Of a DNA stretch of 64,000 bases, positions 24,675 to 37,000 are shown one piece after another. Location: contig NW_019091364.1 of the NCBI RefSeq assembly GCF_001949145.1, positions 3,927,964 through 3,991,963 on the forward strand, in the 5' to 3' direction. Every line of letters starts with the position of its first letter. Position 1 is the first letter of the stretch. The translations under genes and the position numbers were made by a program. Source of the stretch: Acanthaster planci. Its lineage: Eukaryota > Echinodermata > Asteroidea > Valvatida > Acanthasteridae. Under the pieces are notes generated by a model that was not told where the DNA came from, searched no databases, and saw only the letters and a list, made by a program, of their open reading frames with translations.

Positions 24675-26900
24675 TTAATCGGTGGCGCAGCGACCCGTTG
24701 TGTAGGTAACTGAAGTCGGAATCTCCTCTCTTAACATGTCGGCACACATAAGGCAGAGATTGTCGTAGGTGGTCCCAGTGCTAGCACACACGGGCCATAA
24801 GATGCGGGGGCACGCCGGCAGAATTCCATACTTTCCACAAAAGTCAGGAAGCTAAACAGAGAAAGTAGAGAGGGAGCGGTTCTCCTTTGTTTAAACCAAA
24901 CAAACAAACTTTTCATGCCTAGAGTTGTATTTTCATAGCTGTAATGATCGGGGTAGATGAACAACCGTAGCCCTTAGGCAGTGATTTGCTTGGTGTGTGT
25001 AACTCATTAACAACTTGAAAAGCGGGAAGAACAGGAGGGGGGGTCAAAACATGGAGCAATTGCTTCAACCAAAATTTTCATTTAAATGTTAAAACGCTGA
25101 TTTCAACTGTGAAAATCTCTGCTCCTTGAAGTAAGTAGACAGCATGCCCTGATCGAAAAAGAGTGTACAGATAATGTGCAAAATTTTGGTGTGACATTCA
25201 TCGTGTGGACCCTTCAAGATTAAATGCAACGAAAAAAAATTGTACATTTTCCGAGATACTCACAACAGGATCGGGCTCGCCTTTTGCATCATAGACACTG
25301 CACAGCAAAACTGCTGGAGGAAACAAGTTAAAATTTAATGCCACAATTACAATTTTTCTTGCATTATCAGACACGTTCAACCTCGGTTGCAGACACATTT
25401 TGCCAATTATTTAAGCTGCAGAATATTTCGTTGTAGAAAATATTTCTGAAATCAAAGCTTAGTTTTGTTACAAAAATCCCAATACATGTACAAACAAGTT
25501 GTTTTCCATTGGCTTGGGAATGAGTCAATTTAGTCTTTGGGGAATGAGCACAAATCAAGTCTGCAAATGAACACAAATTTAATTCAACGATTTCCATTAG
25601 AGAACACAAGGTGCAACTACACTAGCAACGATTTTCCAGGTCGTTAATTAATGACATTGTTAATATTTTTGAGCGTCCAAAGCTCGTCCCTCTCAAGGTA
25701 AAGCAATGAACCTTGAAAGTGACCTTTTCGAAGAAAACGTCTGCAACGATCCAGCGGCTGCTACATGTGATTCATAAATCTGGTTTCATTCGTGGTTTAC
25801 AAGAAATTTATTACATATTTCGTCTTTTTTGCCCTTCATTATTTTCAGATGGGTGGTTTAGAGTGTGCATTATACTGTTCTGCATTTATTTTTTAGACCG
25901 AACAAGTTTCATGGGCAAACAATTCCTTTTATGCTTTGATACTGCAACAATTCCATTTTTTCCTCGATACATTTCACCTGAAAACGACATATTTCCAATT
26001 ATTCACATCAATTGTGGGAAACTGTTTACGTAGTAACTGCATGCCCAAACAATGCATCTTGTGTTTTCGTGGTATCTGAAATGTTACATTGACATATACT
26101 TCGTGGGACGTATAGTTATTTCACCTTTTGTCATTGAAGTAAATTCGTTAACAAAAAGATGCCGCTTGGCAAGTAATAAAACTTTCAAAACAAAAGTTGA
26201 GCACAAGCCTACGAAACATGTCTACGAAACAAAATTCATGAACAAAGTCGCTCTGTCTTTGTCTTCACCAACGTATGTTCATTAGAAAAGTATTCAGCGT
26301 GTTCGGTATTGGAAGAAAAGGTTTTATCATCAAGTGTTCGTTAAGTATATTAAATGGAAATAAAATTTACACATGAGGTTGCATTATTCCAGAAAATCAT
26401 AGATAACGTCACGGTATACAGCTACCACTGTGTAATATGTGAAACCTACCAATGAGGCAAGCTCGCATGCGTTGCAAACAGGACAGTCGGAAATTGAAAT
26501 CATCTAATCTAAGTTAAAAATTAGCTTTCCTTAAAATAAAAAGTACGTATTCGGGGATCAGATATAGGTAGAGGGTTTAACCTGGGAATTAACAGTGCCA
26601 TGTTGCTTCTTACAAATGAAAATTTTGGGATTCACACCCCAAAATGCCCGAGACAGGAGGTGCGATCTAGGACACAGAAATATCATAGGAGATTTAAACT
26701 TGCTCAATGGAAAGAGCAAACCGAACATGTCCTTTCCTCAAAAATTCAAACGATAAAGTTACATTGCTTTGCGTTGAGAGGGCCGAGTTCCGTCACCCTG
26801 GGCTCTGAAGAAAAATTTACACGATCACGAATCACTGCACAAAGATAAAAAAAGATGTCCTCTTACCTGCAATGCAAGTGATCAGAATGAGTTTACGCAT
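24675..26900 (-). CDS. secreted Kazal-type serine protease inhibitor 2 (3 exons)
   Basis: Predicted 85-aa secreted protein. Exons on the minus strand: 26900-26867 (34 nt), 25310-25264 (47 nt) and 24851-24675 (177 nt including TAA). All junctions are GT-AG and phases match Kazal gene 1. The signal peptide begins MRKLILITCIAVLLCSV. The single Kazal domain has spacing C-x8-C-x7-C-x10-C-x2-C-x18-C, with LWPVC and GTTYDNLC. The residue at P1, second after Cys2, is Arg (C-P-R), which predicts inhibition of trypsin-like proteases. Only C1-C2 spacing differs from gene 1. A TATA box lies about 100 nt upstream of the ATG and an AATAAA 69 nt after the stop. It is a tandem paralog of gene 1. Confidence 0.88.
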
Positions 26901-26999
26901 ACTGATGACTGACTGTCAGGCTGCTGGTCGCGTACCGGTAATAAATGTACTCTTCGGTTTTCTCTCTTGCGATGTGAAATGCTGACTTCTCGAAGTTTA

Positions 27000-27005
27000 T
27001 TTATA
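27000..27005 (-). promoter_or_regulatory. TATA box of Kazal gene 2
   Basis: The minus strand reads GTTATAAATAAAC across this position, with TATAAA at 27005-27000. It lies 100 nt upstream of the start codon, consistent with a transcription start near 26970 and a 5' UTR of about 70 nt. Confidence 0.6.
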
Positions 27006-30000
27006 ACTCCGAGGTGTGCTGATAAGGTACTGTTTAACAGAGAAACTCTGTAGTTGCACAGACGGGAAAGGCGCTTGATTGGCAGATAAACGACTTTGTG
27101 TCATCAGATACCACGTATCCCGTCGCTATTTGCATGACTTATTTTGCTGTTATTGTATATCTGTCAACTCATTAATACACTTCTGTTTGTGCTTGCCACC
27201 TTCTGTTGGGTCTGATCCAAATGTCATTACACTTGTTATAATACAGGGACAGAGCACTCTTGGAATGAATTAATTTTTACAAGTGAAGGCTTCAACAGTG
27301 CCATCGTTGATCTGGATTACCTGGAGCAAGATATTGCGGGTCCAGTTGTTGTTTCTTTGGGCCTACATGTCACCAAAATGGTCATAAAAGGCGAATGTGT
27401 TCAGTGAGTTGCTTTATAAGTAAACTCAAGGACACGTGAAGTAACTATATTCGACCACCTGAAATTGAAGTGATGTGGATTTCTTTATTTTGGGAATCTG
27501 TGATCAATAACAACGGCTCGGTCTATGAAATTATGTTTTGTTTAAAATTAATGCAAGTTTACTTGTAGAGTAATGACGGCTTATTAATTCAGTGCGAATT
27601 TCGTTGAGAACCTTTTGGTTTCCCTATTTCCGGATTTCCTTCCAAAAGTAACACATGTAAAATGAATTTTCCTGCGCTATGCAGTAAATCAGGCAAATTT
27701 TGTTTATGCAGCAAGAAGTCCAAGCGATTGGTTTCTGACTTGCAACACGAAAATGCATCTTCTCTGCCACACAGGGGGTGGATACTTGCATATAAATAAA
27801 ACTGTAGGTATTGCAGGGGCGTATAAGTAGGCCTATTGCAAGTATTGCAAGTACAGAAGGCGAACATTTTTTTTCCCTTTTTTTGGGGGGGGTGTTTTGT
27901 TTAGTTTTGTTTTTTCCCCCTTCTTCATACCCCCCTCTAATTTCCGGAAGATATCATGGCTGCCGCGGCTCTGGACACACGGAGTCTGCATTTGATCTTG
28001 GATTACTTTAGTTGTGACGAAATAATTGCCTGTCTTGCTTGTTACAAACGGCAATGCCCGTGTACCATCCTTCGTTTCGTAAAGTAAAAAAATGAAATAA
28101 AAAAAAAGAAAAAGAAAAAGTAAAAAATTTGGCCCTAACGGGCTTTAATGAAGGACTATCACGTGGGACTGCACTGCTCGGAAGTCTGGGGATGAGGCTC
28201 TTTCGTTTAACGTGATGCAAACCTTGAGACTTTTCCTGCATGGCTTGTTGTATGGCACAGCGCGTCACGACAAGAAAATCGACTAGACTGAGGAGCTCTG
28301 TCATGTACTTGGTCGTACATGAACTTGTGTGCCCTCTAATAAATGTGAATTAAAAGCTTCCTGATTTACAAAAGGTCACCGGCCACCTCCCATAACCGTT
28401 GCTCTTTGCTATAACAAGCTGCCGTCAGCGCTACACAGACTTGCAACTGGCGCTGGTTGGGGTAGGGAGACAAGAAAATTAGAATCGTGACAGACTTGCC
28501 CTCAAATCGGTACCGGATGTTCAACAATTCTTTGCCACATGTCTTGCCTGGTTTCCAGAGGGGGCCTTTCAAAGTCCCTAGTTCTTTGGAGGACAACTTT
28601 TTCACTTGCATGATTTTCACTGCCCCTTTATAACAGAAAAGTACAAATACACATGAACGGCATAGATAAACACTGCAGTTGAATTAAGCTGGAAAAAATT
28701 GTAATCTGTAAGCTACTAATGTGCTTCAAGACTGCCAAGTCCCTCTAACCTAGCCCGAACCACTGTCAAGTACGGCTCATTGAAAGTACAGTTTTTCTAA
28801 GGGCGCCATAATTATGGCGTCGGGCAGTAAGTGGATCTCTTTGTTGACAGACAGGGGCTATTTTTTAAGTGCAAAACATTGGTGACTTTGTAGAAGGAAA
28901 GGGGGAATATTTTGAGATTACGAGACAAAACAAAAGTGGACGTAGTGAAAGAAATGGTTCATTGAGTAAAACATTGGAAATGTTACAATGTAGTTATGAA
29001 GTCGTTTTAAGTACGTTTGTTAAGTTTTATGTTTGTACTGAGTAACGTACTATGTTACTAAATAATGTATAATCATAACATGGTCGAAAGACTTGATGGG
29101 TCGGATGGATATCACTGTGCGGTCTTAAAAATGGGTGATGTGGTTGACATTTTTTAGATCGTTTTGGATTTAGTTGCAAGATACATTAGAGACTATAATA
29201 ATAAACACCATCGTAATGAACATTTGGATTAAGTGAACGTAGAATTCTACAGTGGCCTTTTACTGTAATGGAAATGTAGTGGCTATTTGCCTAATGGCGC
29301 GGTGTTTTGAGAAAGGTTCGTTTTGTAATACAGAACCGCACGTACGCGCAGCGTGGCGTTGCACTAACAATAGTCTAGTCTAAAGAGGGCGCCGCTGATA
29401 CACAAATCAACCGAGATTCGCCACAACATGCATCAGGGATCTATCCTGAGCGATAGCTTCACGACTTTTACGATAAACTTGATATCAATTTTGTGACTCA
29501 AGATTAAATAAAAAACAAAAATAATTAACAGATACATTTCTAGAAACCTTAAACTTAAATGCAATGGCAAAACATCACGAAAACAGCGAACCATATAGTA
29601 TCACAAGAGGGTGCACTTCATTTAGACAAGAGAGGGCACTGTTCAACATAGCAACGAAACCTTCGGCAGTTAAATTCGCCATACCGAACGACCGCTGTAC
29701 CGAACACTTAGCGTGGACCCCGTCATGTTTGTTATAGCGAGTATTAACGTGTTGATTACTATAATTCCTTATTCATGAATACCACGCTTCTTAAAGGGGT
29801 TACCATGCACAGGAGGTGGAAAGAGTGATGGTTATTGAATTCTGTTGCTGTAACCTTGTTTTTTTTTTTTTATTATTTGCAAAGAAAGTAATGAAAGGCT
29901 AAAAGTTGTTGTGTAGTCAGTTAGGTTGACTATTGTGTTGACAGTGATCACTTGTCATATTGAGGTTGAAGTGAGGTTAAAGAGGTTACTCTGGAGTGTA

Positions 30001-32196
30001 AATTTCTAATTTTTTGTTTGCTTAGTTGGATCGGGTGTAGAGTCTGCACAGCGGTGTATCTTCAGTCGAGGTATGCGTAGGTGATGGAAATGAGCCGAAG
30101 CTGTCTTCGGGAAAATCTGTAGGGTTAAATAAAGAACTGAGTTCGAAAACAGTGGTTGAACTCGAGTTGAAGAAGCTGTGTGATTAAGATAGAGCGAAAT
30201 TTCTATGTGTTGTTGAGGTGAGTTTGGGGGTTGTTGTGAAGAATTGTTAGAATGGTTTACCTCTTAGGTCAGACCATCCAGCTCCAGATAGAACTTCAGG
30301 TGATGGCGAAGGGAGGTTATCTCTATAAAAAATTGATTATTGGTTTGAGAGCAAATTGTACTGAAGGAGATGAAATTTGCAGAAGGGTAGTTGTTCTTAC
30401 TAATTTGTCCTTAGTGGTAGTTTAGGGATGTATGTCACTTGTACAGAAATAATGTAGAGAAGGAGTCTTGTTTTAATGGATGTGGTTGCAAATGGTACCA
30501 CGTCGCCCAGGGACAAACACTACAACGTGTTGCAAGGATTGTAGGGACAGCGTGGACGTATCTCGAATATTCAGGAAATTCCCAGGAAACACCAAAAATG
30601 TCACAAACTGTGTCCCTAATTAATGAAATTGCCCTTATTTAAACACATTGATGGAATGGAAATGGACCATGAAAAAAAGTTTCACGCACATTTCTGTTTG
30701 GATAGACGAAAGGCAATTGAACTGAATTGAGTATTGTTATCAAGAAGTGGTTGTTCAGTGATGAACTGAGTTTCATACATGCTTTAAAATGATTCACAAA
30801 TAGCAAATGATGATGACTACAAAGTCTTATAAAAATTTCTCATAAATAAATGTGTAGAAAAGAACTTCAATTCAGAACGAAACATGCAACAAGATCTTAC
30901 CTCCTTTTCAGTGACTTCAAACATTTTTCCTAACAAATATTAGTAAAGGTGATGCATGTCTTCTTACAAGCAAGTTAATGTAGCGGCAGTGCTTGCATGC
31001 CGGCTGGGCGCGGAACCTGGGTTTCCGCAGGGTGGAGAATGAACTCCCGGTAAGGGATAAATTGGATGATTCGGCCTTGATCACAGATGTAATGTATTAG
31101 AGCTAGTTGGTCAGTCAAGAGAAAAAAAACCCTGGACACCATGAGTCCCAAGTCCCAAACAAATGGTCCGCAGGCCCTGGCCTGGAGCCTCTGAGCAGGC
31201 AAAAAAGTTGATGGAATCTCAGACGGAAGGTCAGACCTTCTGTACTTAAAGCGTCGGCCATGGAAGAGGAGCGTGCGCATGACACAGGGAGCTCAGCAAA
31301 ACGAGCGGGGAATGGCGTATTTATGCGAGGTATAAATAGTCAAAACATGCAATGCCCCGTTAGTCACTTTGAAACTACTGTGTAGTTAAATCCAGAAATT
31401 CGACAAGGACTATCCAAAAGTATCTCGGGGAACCCAAACCAATTGAAGTAAACTGACCATAAAAGAAACCAGAACTGTTTCCAACATAGGTGTAGAACCA
31501 AATCTAAGTTTGACGGTGATCGGACGCTGTCGTATAATCTGTCACAAAATGAACCAAGCACAAAAACGTCAACTTTGATAGAGGTGCTCTTTTATCTTTG
31601 ATTAAATTGCAAGTGGTTCGTAGAATAAAAACTTATAATTGCACTGTGTATTTTACTGTAATGAGTACCTTATACTTCGCATTCGTATAATCTTTTACTG
31701 TGATATAATAAAACGGCTGTCTAGTGCTGGCAAGGGGTCAATGGTGTTTTGTACACCAGAGAGGTTGTGGTCGTAGGTAAGATTAGACACTAACATCTTT
31801 GGTAGAATAGGATAATTATTTTTATTTATTTTCTTAGAAATTCTTAAACCTTACAATATTTTGGTCTGTTTTTATTTTGTCTTTTTGAAAGACTACTAAG
31901 TGTACAAATTCTGTAGTTGTTCATCTGCATGACACCACATTTGACTGTTCTTCATGTATCTTAGATTTTTGGAAGTGATAGGTCAATTTTTGGCAGGGTA
32001 TTTCTCTTTTTGAACAGATAATTTTGTTCAGCTTTCATAAATTAATATACAAGCTAATATCTTACAAAAAGCCATTTTTATGAGTTCAGTTTTTAAGTAC
32101 AGGAACTGGAAGAAAAACATTGCATTTTCTAAATTTTTGCTTGGCTTTTTTTTCCTTTCGCGAGGGTTCCGGAAGTGCGCCATAAGGGGTCAACTT
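27006..32196. other. intergenic; weak signals only
   Basis: No gene is supported. A plus-strand TATA consensus (GGTATAAATAGTC) lies at about 31329-31341, with no recognised exon after it. On the minus strand near 31.3 kb, a CATAAATA stretch precedes ATG-initiated frames at 31280 and 31262 (MADALSTEGLTFR...), unspliced and unrecognised. A homopolymer-rich patch lies at 27860-27930. The repeat fragment at 28.7 kb is listed separately. Confidence 0.35.
28690..28815 (+). repeat. dispersed repeat fragment, copy 1
   Basis: GCTACTAATGTGCTTCAAGAC then AAGTCCCTCTAACCTAG and a CCACTG...GAAAGTAC end aligns collinearly with 40225-40320. No TIR, target duplication or coding capacity is visible. Confidence 0.55.
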
Positions 32197-32300
32197 TCAG
32201 GCTCTATAGATAAGTTTCTTTTCGGCTACCTTCATCTGCAAGTCGCCCTGGACAACGCGGTCATGAAACGGCCACTTAAGCTTGCCCGGGTACGGGGCGG
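32197..32300 (-). CDS. possible terminal coding exon of an unidentified gene
   Basis: Minus-strand acceptor with a T-rich tract (CGTGCGTTACAG), then 104 nt open in one frame to TGA: two bases completing a codon, then residues reading APYPGKLKWPFHDRVVQGDL and ending EKKLIYRA. The patch is distinctly GC-richer than its surroundings, as expected for coding sequence. Upstream exons should lie between 32.3 and 34.0 kb on the minus strand. A strong donor (GAG then GTAAGC) occurs near 33790 downstream of gene B's stop, but linkage is unproven. No domain is recognised. Confidence 0.3.
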
Positions 32301-32722
32301 CTGTAACGCACGAACGAATCAAACAAGAAAACAAAACTAACGAATAATAAAGCAAAGGGCCAGTGTAGCAACTGTATTTAATCATGGAGACAAGTAAACA
32401 CAAATGAAAAGTACCTCACCTGGAAAAGTGGGGTGCCTGTTTTATTTGCATAGTATCCAGCTATTCTAAGGGTTTGATGGTTCACATCAAAAACTCAAAA
32501 TTTACTTTATCATGTAGAACACGCCATTCTGATCAAGAATACATCATGATGCCTGTCATTCAAATGATTTAAGAAAATGCACCACTACTTAATAGACGCA
32601 GGTTTTAAGCCACACTAAACCAATCAAATGAACGCTATTAGTATACATGCACAACTTTATTACATTTTAATGTTGAGTCATCGTTTTTGAGACATTCCAC
32701 CACGCATGCTCGACAATAAAAC

Positions 32723-32938
32723 CACTGCAAAAACTGGGGAGTTAAATTTAACATCCCCGGTGTTTGTACTGGTGTTAATCATTTCGGTGTTATTTGGTGT
32801 TACTTCTAACACCCTCCAGGGTATTGTAACACTTTAAGGTGTGCAAAGTAACACCAGCAGTGTTAAAGTAACACCCTACGGTGTGGCCATACGATAATAC
32901 CAAAAAGTGTTGATTTTAACACCACAGTTTTTGCGGTG
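32723..32938 (+). mobile_element. 216-bp MITE with terminal inverted repeats
   Basis: The left end CACTGCAAAAACTGGGG and the right end, reverse-complemented as CACCGCAAAAACTGTGG, match over about 17 bp and continue into GTTAAA(T/A) sequence. The interior is full of GGTGTTA/TAACACC words. AAC flanks both ends, a possible 3-bp target duplication. No coding capacity. A second inverted copy lies at 9.7-9.9 kb. Confidence 0.75.
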
Positions 32939-34024
32939 AACAGAAAAAACCTATGTTACGAAGCGATGTTATTCAGCCTTCAGAGTTTTACTTCTTCAAA
33001 ACAACTCCTGGAGTTCAGTTTTTCAACATCACCCAGTGCGCGGATTATCTTTTGAGGGTTTATTTAAACAAGCTATGTGTTTTGCTGCTTGATTTAAGTC
33101 CGATCCTTGAGCGTTATAGGAATTGATTAAAACTCTGGAAATGTTGAGAAAGACTTCACAGAAGTATGTACTACCATGGCTAGTGTATTCAACACAGAAC
33201 CAACCATGTTATCCCTATAATGCAGCAAATAGCATTAGCCTTTAACGGTAAAACTAGTAACAAACAACTGCATTTGCATCAGCTGCAACATTATCTGCAG
33301 CAAAGAAAGAAGAAATTAAAGGGCTTGGACAGAAATGGTCTAAAACGACTTTTGTTTTGAGGATGCAGGTAGGGCCACCAGCATTAGCCTTTTGAGGCAT
33401 GGCAAACACAATTGGAGGTGGCTACTTGAAGTGGGTTGGCGGCATGTTTGGGAAACCCGAACCATGAACTTGTTTCAGCTTTGGTTATTGGTTAAGCGTT
33501 TTGGTGACTTCCTTATGACTGTTTGACGTCATTGTTTCGATCGAACGCGAACCGAAGTTTGGAATTGGCTCAGCGCCGGTTCAAAATGGCGGAATATAAA
33601 CCAGACCATTTTTGCGCCCCTCAAATGAGTGACTTATACATTTCAAAATTCGTCGTTAGGTGCAGCGAATCAAAAAGATACTAAGATACTAAAACGTACG
33701 TGAAAAGAAAGAGCAGCAATTTTGAGGAACGTGTCGAATATTGAATCAAATGATGCTCATCAACAGTGCCGTCTGCTTCCCCGCGCTTACCTCTTTCAGA
33801 TGACGTATACCGTTCCTGTTTCTTCCAATTTGTGGGTCACCCTTAACATGACAACCTGATGGCTTTGCCGTCATGAACATGTTTCCTGTTCGGGGACGCC
33901 AAAACACGCTTAAGATTGGAGAAAACAGTTTACCCAGACCAAATAGCGCCCTCTTACTGTGTCCACCGTTCCTCAGATGGGTAGTTGACCAGTTGCTCAA
34001 CGCACCTGCTCAGGCAGGCACCCA
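32939..34024. other. 3' flank of SLC22 gene B
   Basis: Probably includes the 3' UTR of gene B. A donor-like GAG/GTAAGC on the minus strand at about 33790 could indicate a spliced 3' UTR or a neighbouring exon. A YY1-like CAAAATGGCGGAATATAAA occurs at about 33582. No protein is recognised. Confidence 0.35.
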
Positions 34025-37000
34025 TCAAGGGGTACCCTCGACGTCCCGTGCGAGCTTGTTGCCGTCCTCATACGTCTCAGGCAGCGGTCGGTCCTTGGTC
34101 TCCGGCAGAAACAGCACTCCCACGCTTGCCACCAGAGATAGCAAAGCAAATATAGCCATGGGCAAGAAGCTCGCTACATCCTCCTGTGTGACGAGTTACA
34201 AAGCTGGTTACCATCAGCCTCCCCCTGCTTCTTTCGTGCCTGGCCACGCCCTAAAGTATTTCATACTTGCGGTGCTATTTCAGGGTGTTAATTTTGCCAC
34301 ACATTTGTGACACATTGAAAAATATTAGGAAGCTACTGATAAACAAAAGCTGATGACTTCCCTTCTTTAAAGTATAAACGTTCCACATTTTGACTCACCA
34401 AATATGTAATGAAAGGTGCGATGACGGAGCCAATTCTGCCAACCGTGACTGAACTTCCTTGTCCGACGTTCCTATCAAGGCAAATTCAAATCGAACGCGG
34501 CGTGTGATATGCAAGTGCGCAAAAACATAGTTTAAAGCCAGTATACAACACTACAATCGATAATTGATTAGAATTTTTAGTTATGACAGAATTGCGTCGG
34601 TAAACCTCAACGCTCGGAACGGCATTCTATTTGTGACCCACCCACAAGACCCTTAAGTCATGCTATTCCTCTCTATGTAACAGACCATTTCATATATCTG
34701 CCAGAGGTCAATTCTAAATTTTACTGTATTTCGGGAACGGAATGTGCGACAGAGGTAAAAAATGCACAAATTTAATCCTTATTAAAATGCTTCTCTATCT
34801 TTGGGCATCACTTAAAATCAATTTGTCACACGTAAGCCCCGGGGGCCATTTTTGCAGAGCCAGTCACATTATATATAATTTCACTTTATAGGTCAAAAGC
34901 AAAACGTATTACCTCAAAACTGTCGGAAATACCTCCACCCCCACGAGCATCGTTAGTTCATATGCAGCATTGACGTAAAACTTCCCAATCATTGCAACGA
35001 CAACGATCAACACTGCCAAATCCGTGCCATCAGCTGAAAAATAAAATAAACACTGTGTAAGTGTTATTTGTGTACTCTGAAGCTCTCAAAATGTTAGTAG
35101 ACACTTATACAGGTTTCGGACTGGAGGGTGGGTTTTTTTTTCATGGAGAGAATCTTCTAGACAGAACCCTCCCCTAACTTAAATAAGTGTTCTGGTACCG
35201 TTTTTCAAGTATTGACACAATCAGTTTTATGAGTCATGTATCTAAGTCTCGAAGTTTCATAATGACTTTTTCCACCAAACTGATTTCGACCCGTGATCTC
35301 AATGATTTTCAACGAACATAAAAATGATTCGAAACAACCAATAATTGCAGGAAATGTGTCAAACCAAAAGCGGTTGGTAGGTTACTCTCCACGCTTGGTT
35401 ATCTCAACCAATTTGTCTGTAGAGTGTGACAAAATTGGAATGTATTGCTTTACATTGTTGGCGATATGATTTTGTGTGCGTGTACTGTAAAATAAGCAGC
35501 TGAGGGGTTCCATTTCAACATTTGTAATGCAAAATATCTTGGGAATTTACCATAGTTTTTACAACCTAAAAATGTTCACTTCAAACTGAATATTAATATA
35601 TATATGAATATACCCGTGCAAGCTGTCAGCTTACCAGTTTTGTTAGGCAGAAACGCAAGCAGAACGCAGGAAATGGCACTTGCCAAGAAGAAAAAAGCAA
35701 TCGGTCTTTTGCGTCCAAACCTGCAGATGAACAAGGTTTTGTTTTTAAACCAGGGTTTGTGCTTACATTTTACACTGTATTCTCAGCGTGGTCCGAGAGT
35801 TGAACAAAAATATTCCAGCATGCGCTTGCTGGATTCGAGGCCAGGACTTAATGCTTAACGTTAATAGTGCAGATGTCTTAACCACTCGACAATTGAAAGT
35901 TAGTGGTGGTTTGAAATCTCACCCAAGAAGGCTATTTATTATTTTGTTGCAACCCTCGGACAGACTGCTGCAAAACAGTGTGACTCTACGTCATAAAAGA
36001 CAAACAAAACCCGGTACAAAAATAATATCCTCGAGTTAATGAATATCACCGAGTTTGTTTTTGTTTGTAACATAAAAAAACAACTGGAATTCAAGAGACG
36101 TTTAATGACATTTCAGATTTGATTCCAAGTTTATATAATTTGGCGACGACCATTACTGATAAATAACAGTGCAATTTACTCATTTTGGATAGATACCTTT
36201 TTGCAACGAAGTAATCGTGGCAATAGACGGGGGCCTCCACTAGCGCTAACAGGAAGAAGTTGAGGTACTTGTTTCCTGTGAGACTTGTTGCGTAGACAAT
36301 GAGCCCGAAGTACATAATGTTCGTAGAAAACCTTAAGTGTCGTCAAAAAAGAATGGAAGGTTGTTAAGACTGGTCAGGCTGCAATTAATTTTCCTTTGGA
36401 GTGTTCCTTTGATATCCAATATGTTATCAGGTTGATCTATTTAAAAGACGGAACATGTCATAACTTACCATAGGTAGAAAATGATGGAGGTATTCTTGAT
36501 TAGAACCCTCGTCTTAAAGAGGTCAAGAATGGTGTACCTGGTGGCCAGCTTTTCTGTGTATACACCCTTACGATGTGTGCGTTCCTCTTTGGAATTTTCC
36601 AGAGGCGGTTCATCCTGTGTGCCATCTCCTTGTCTTGGAACAAGTGGGACTGATGATTTCCCGTCAAGCTTCTCGGGTGTGGCTGCCGATTCGTCTTCGG
36701 CTGTACCGTATGCAGCAAGTGGAATGTTCTCGTTGTTTTTAGTTGCGTGCAGATTTCCGTCGTACTTGATGTTCTTCGATTTGGCAATGCTTTGTAGAAT
36801 AGCTTCTGCCTTCTCCAGACGACCCATTTGTACCAGCCACCGAAGCGATTCGTAAGTAAAGAACCTGCATACAAAGGCAATACAGACTCGTCACACAGAC
36901 TTACAAACGGTAATGTGTTAGCTACGTGTCACCTATATATGACTACCGCTTAGCGTTTTCTGTGACATCTGTGAACATTTTCTACGACAGGCTTCATAGA

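Noticed and set aside
33873-34310. 145-codon plus-strand open frame
   Set aside because: It lies antisense to the last coding exon and 3' flank of SLC22 gene B; its length comes from the codon bias of the minus-strand exon.
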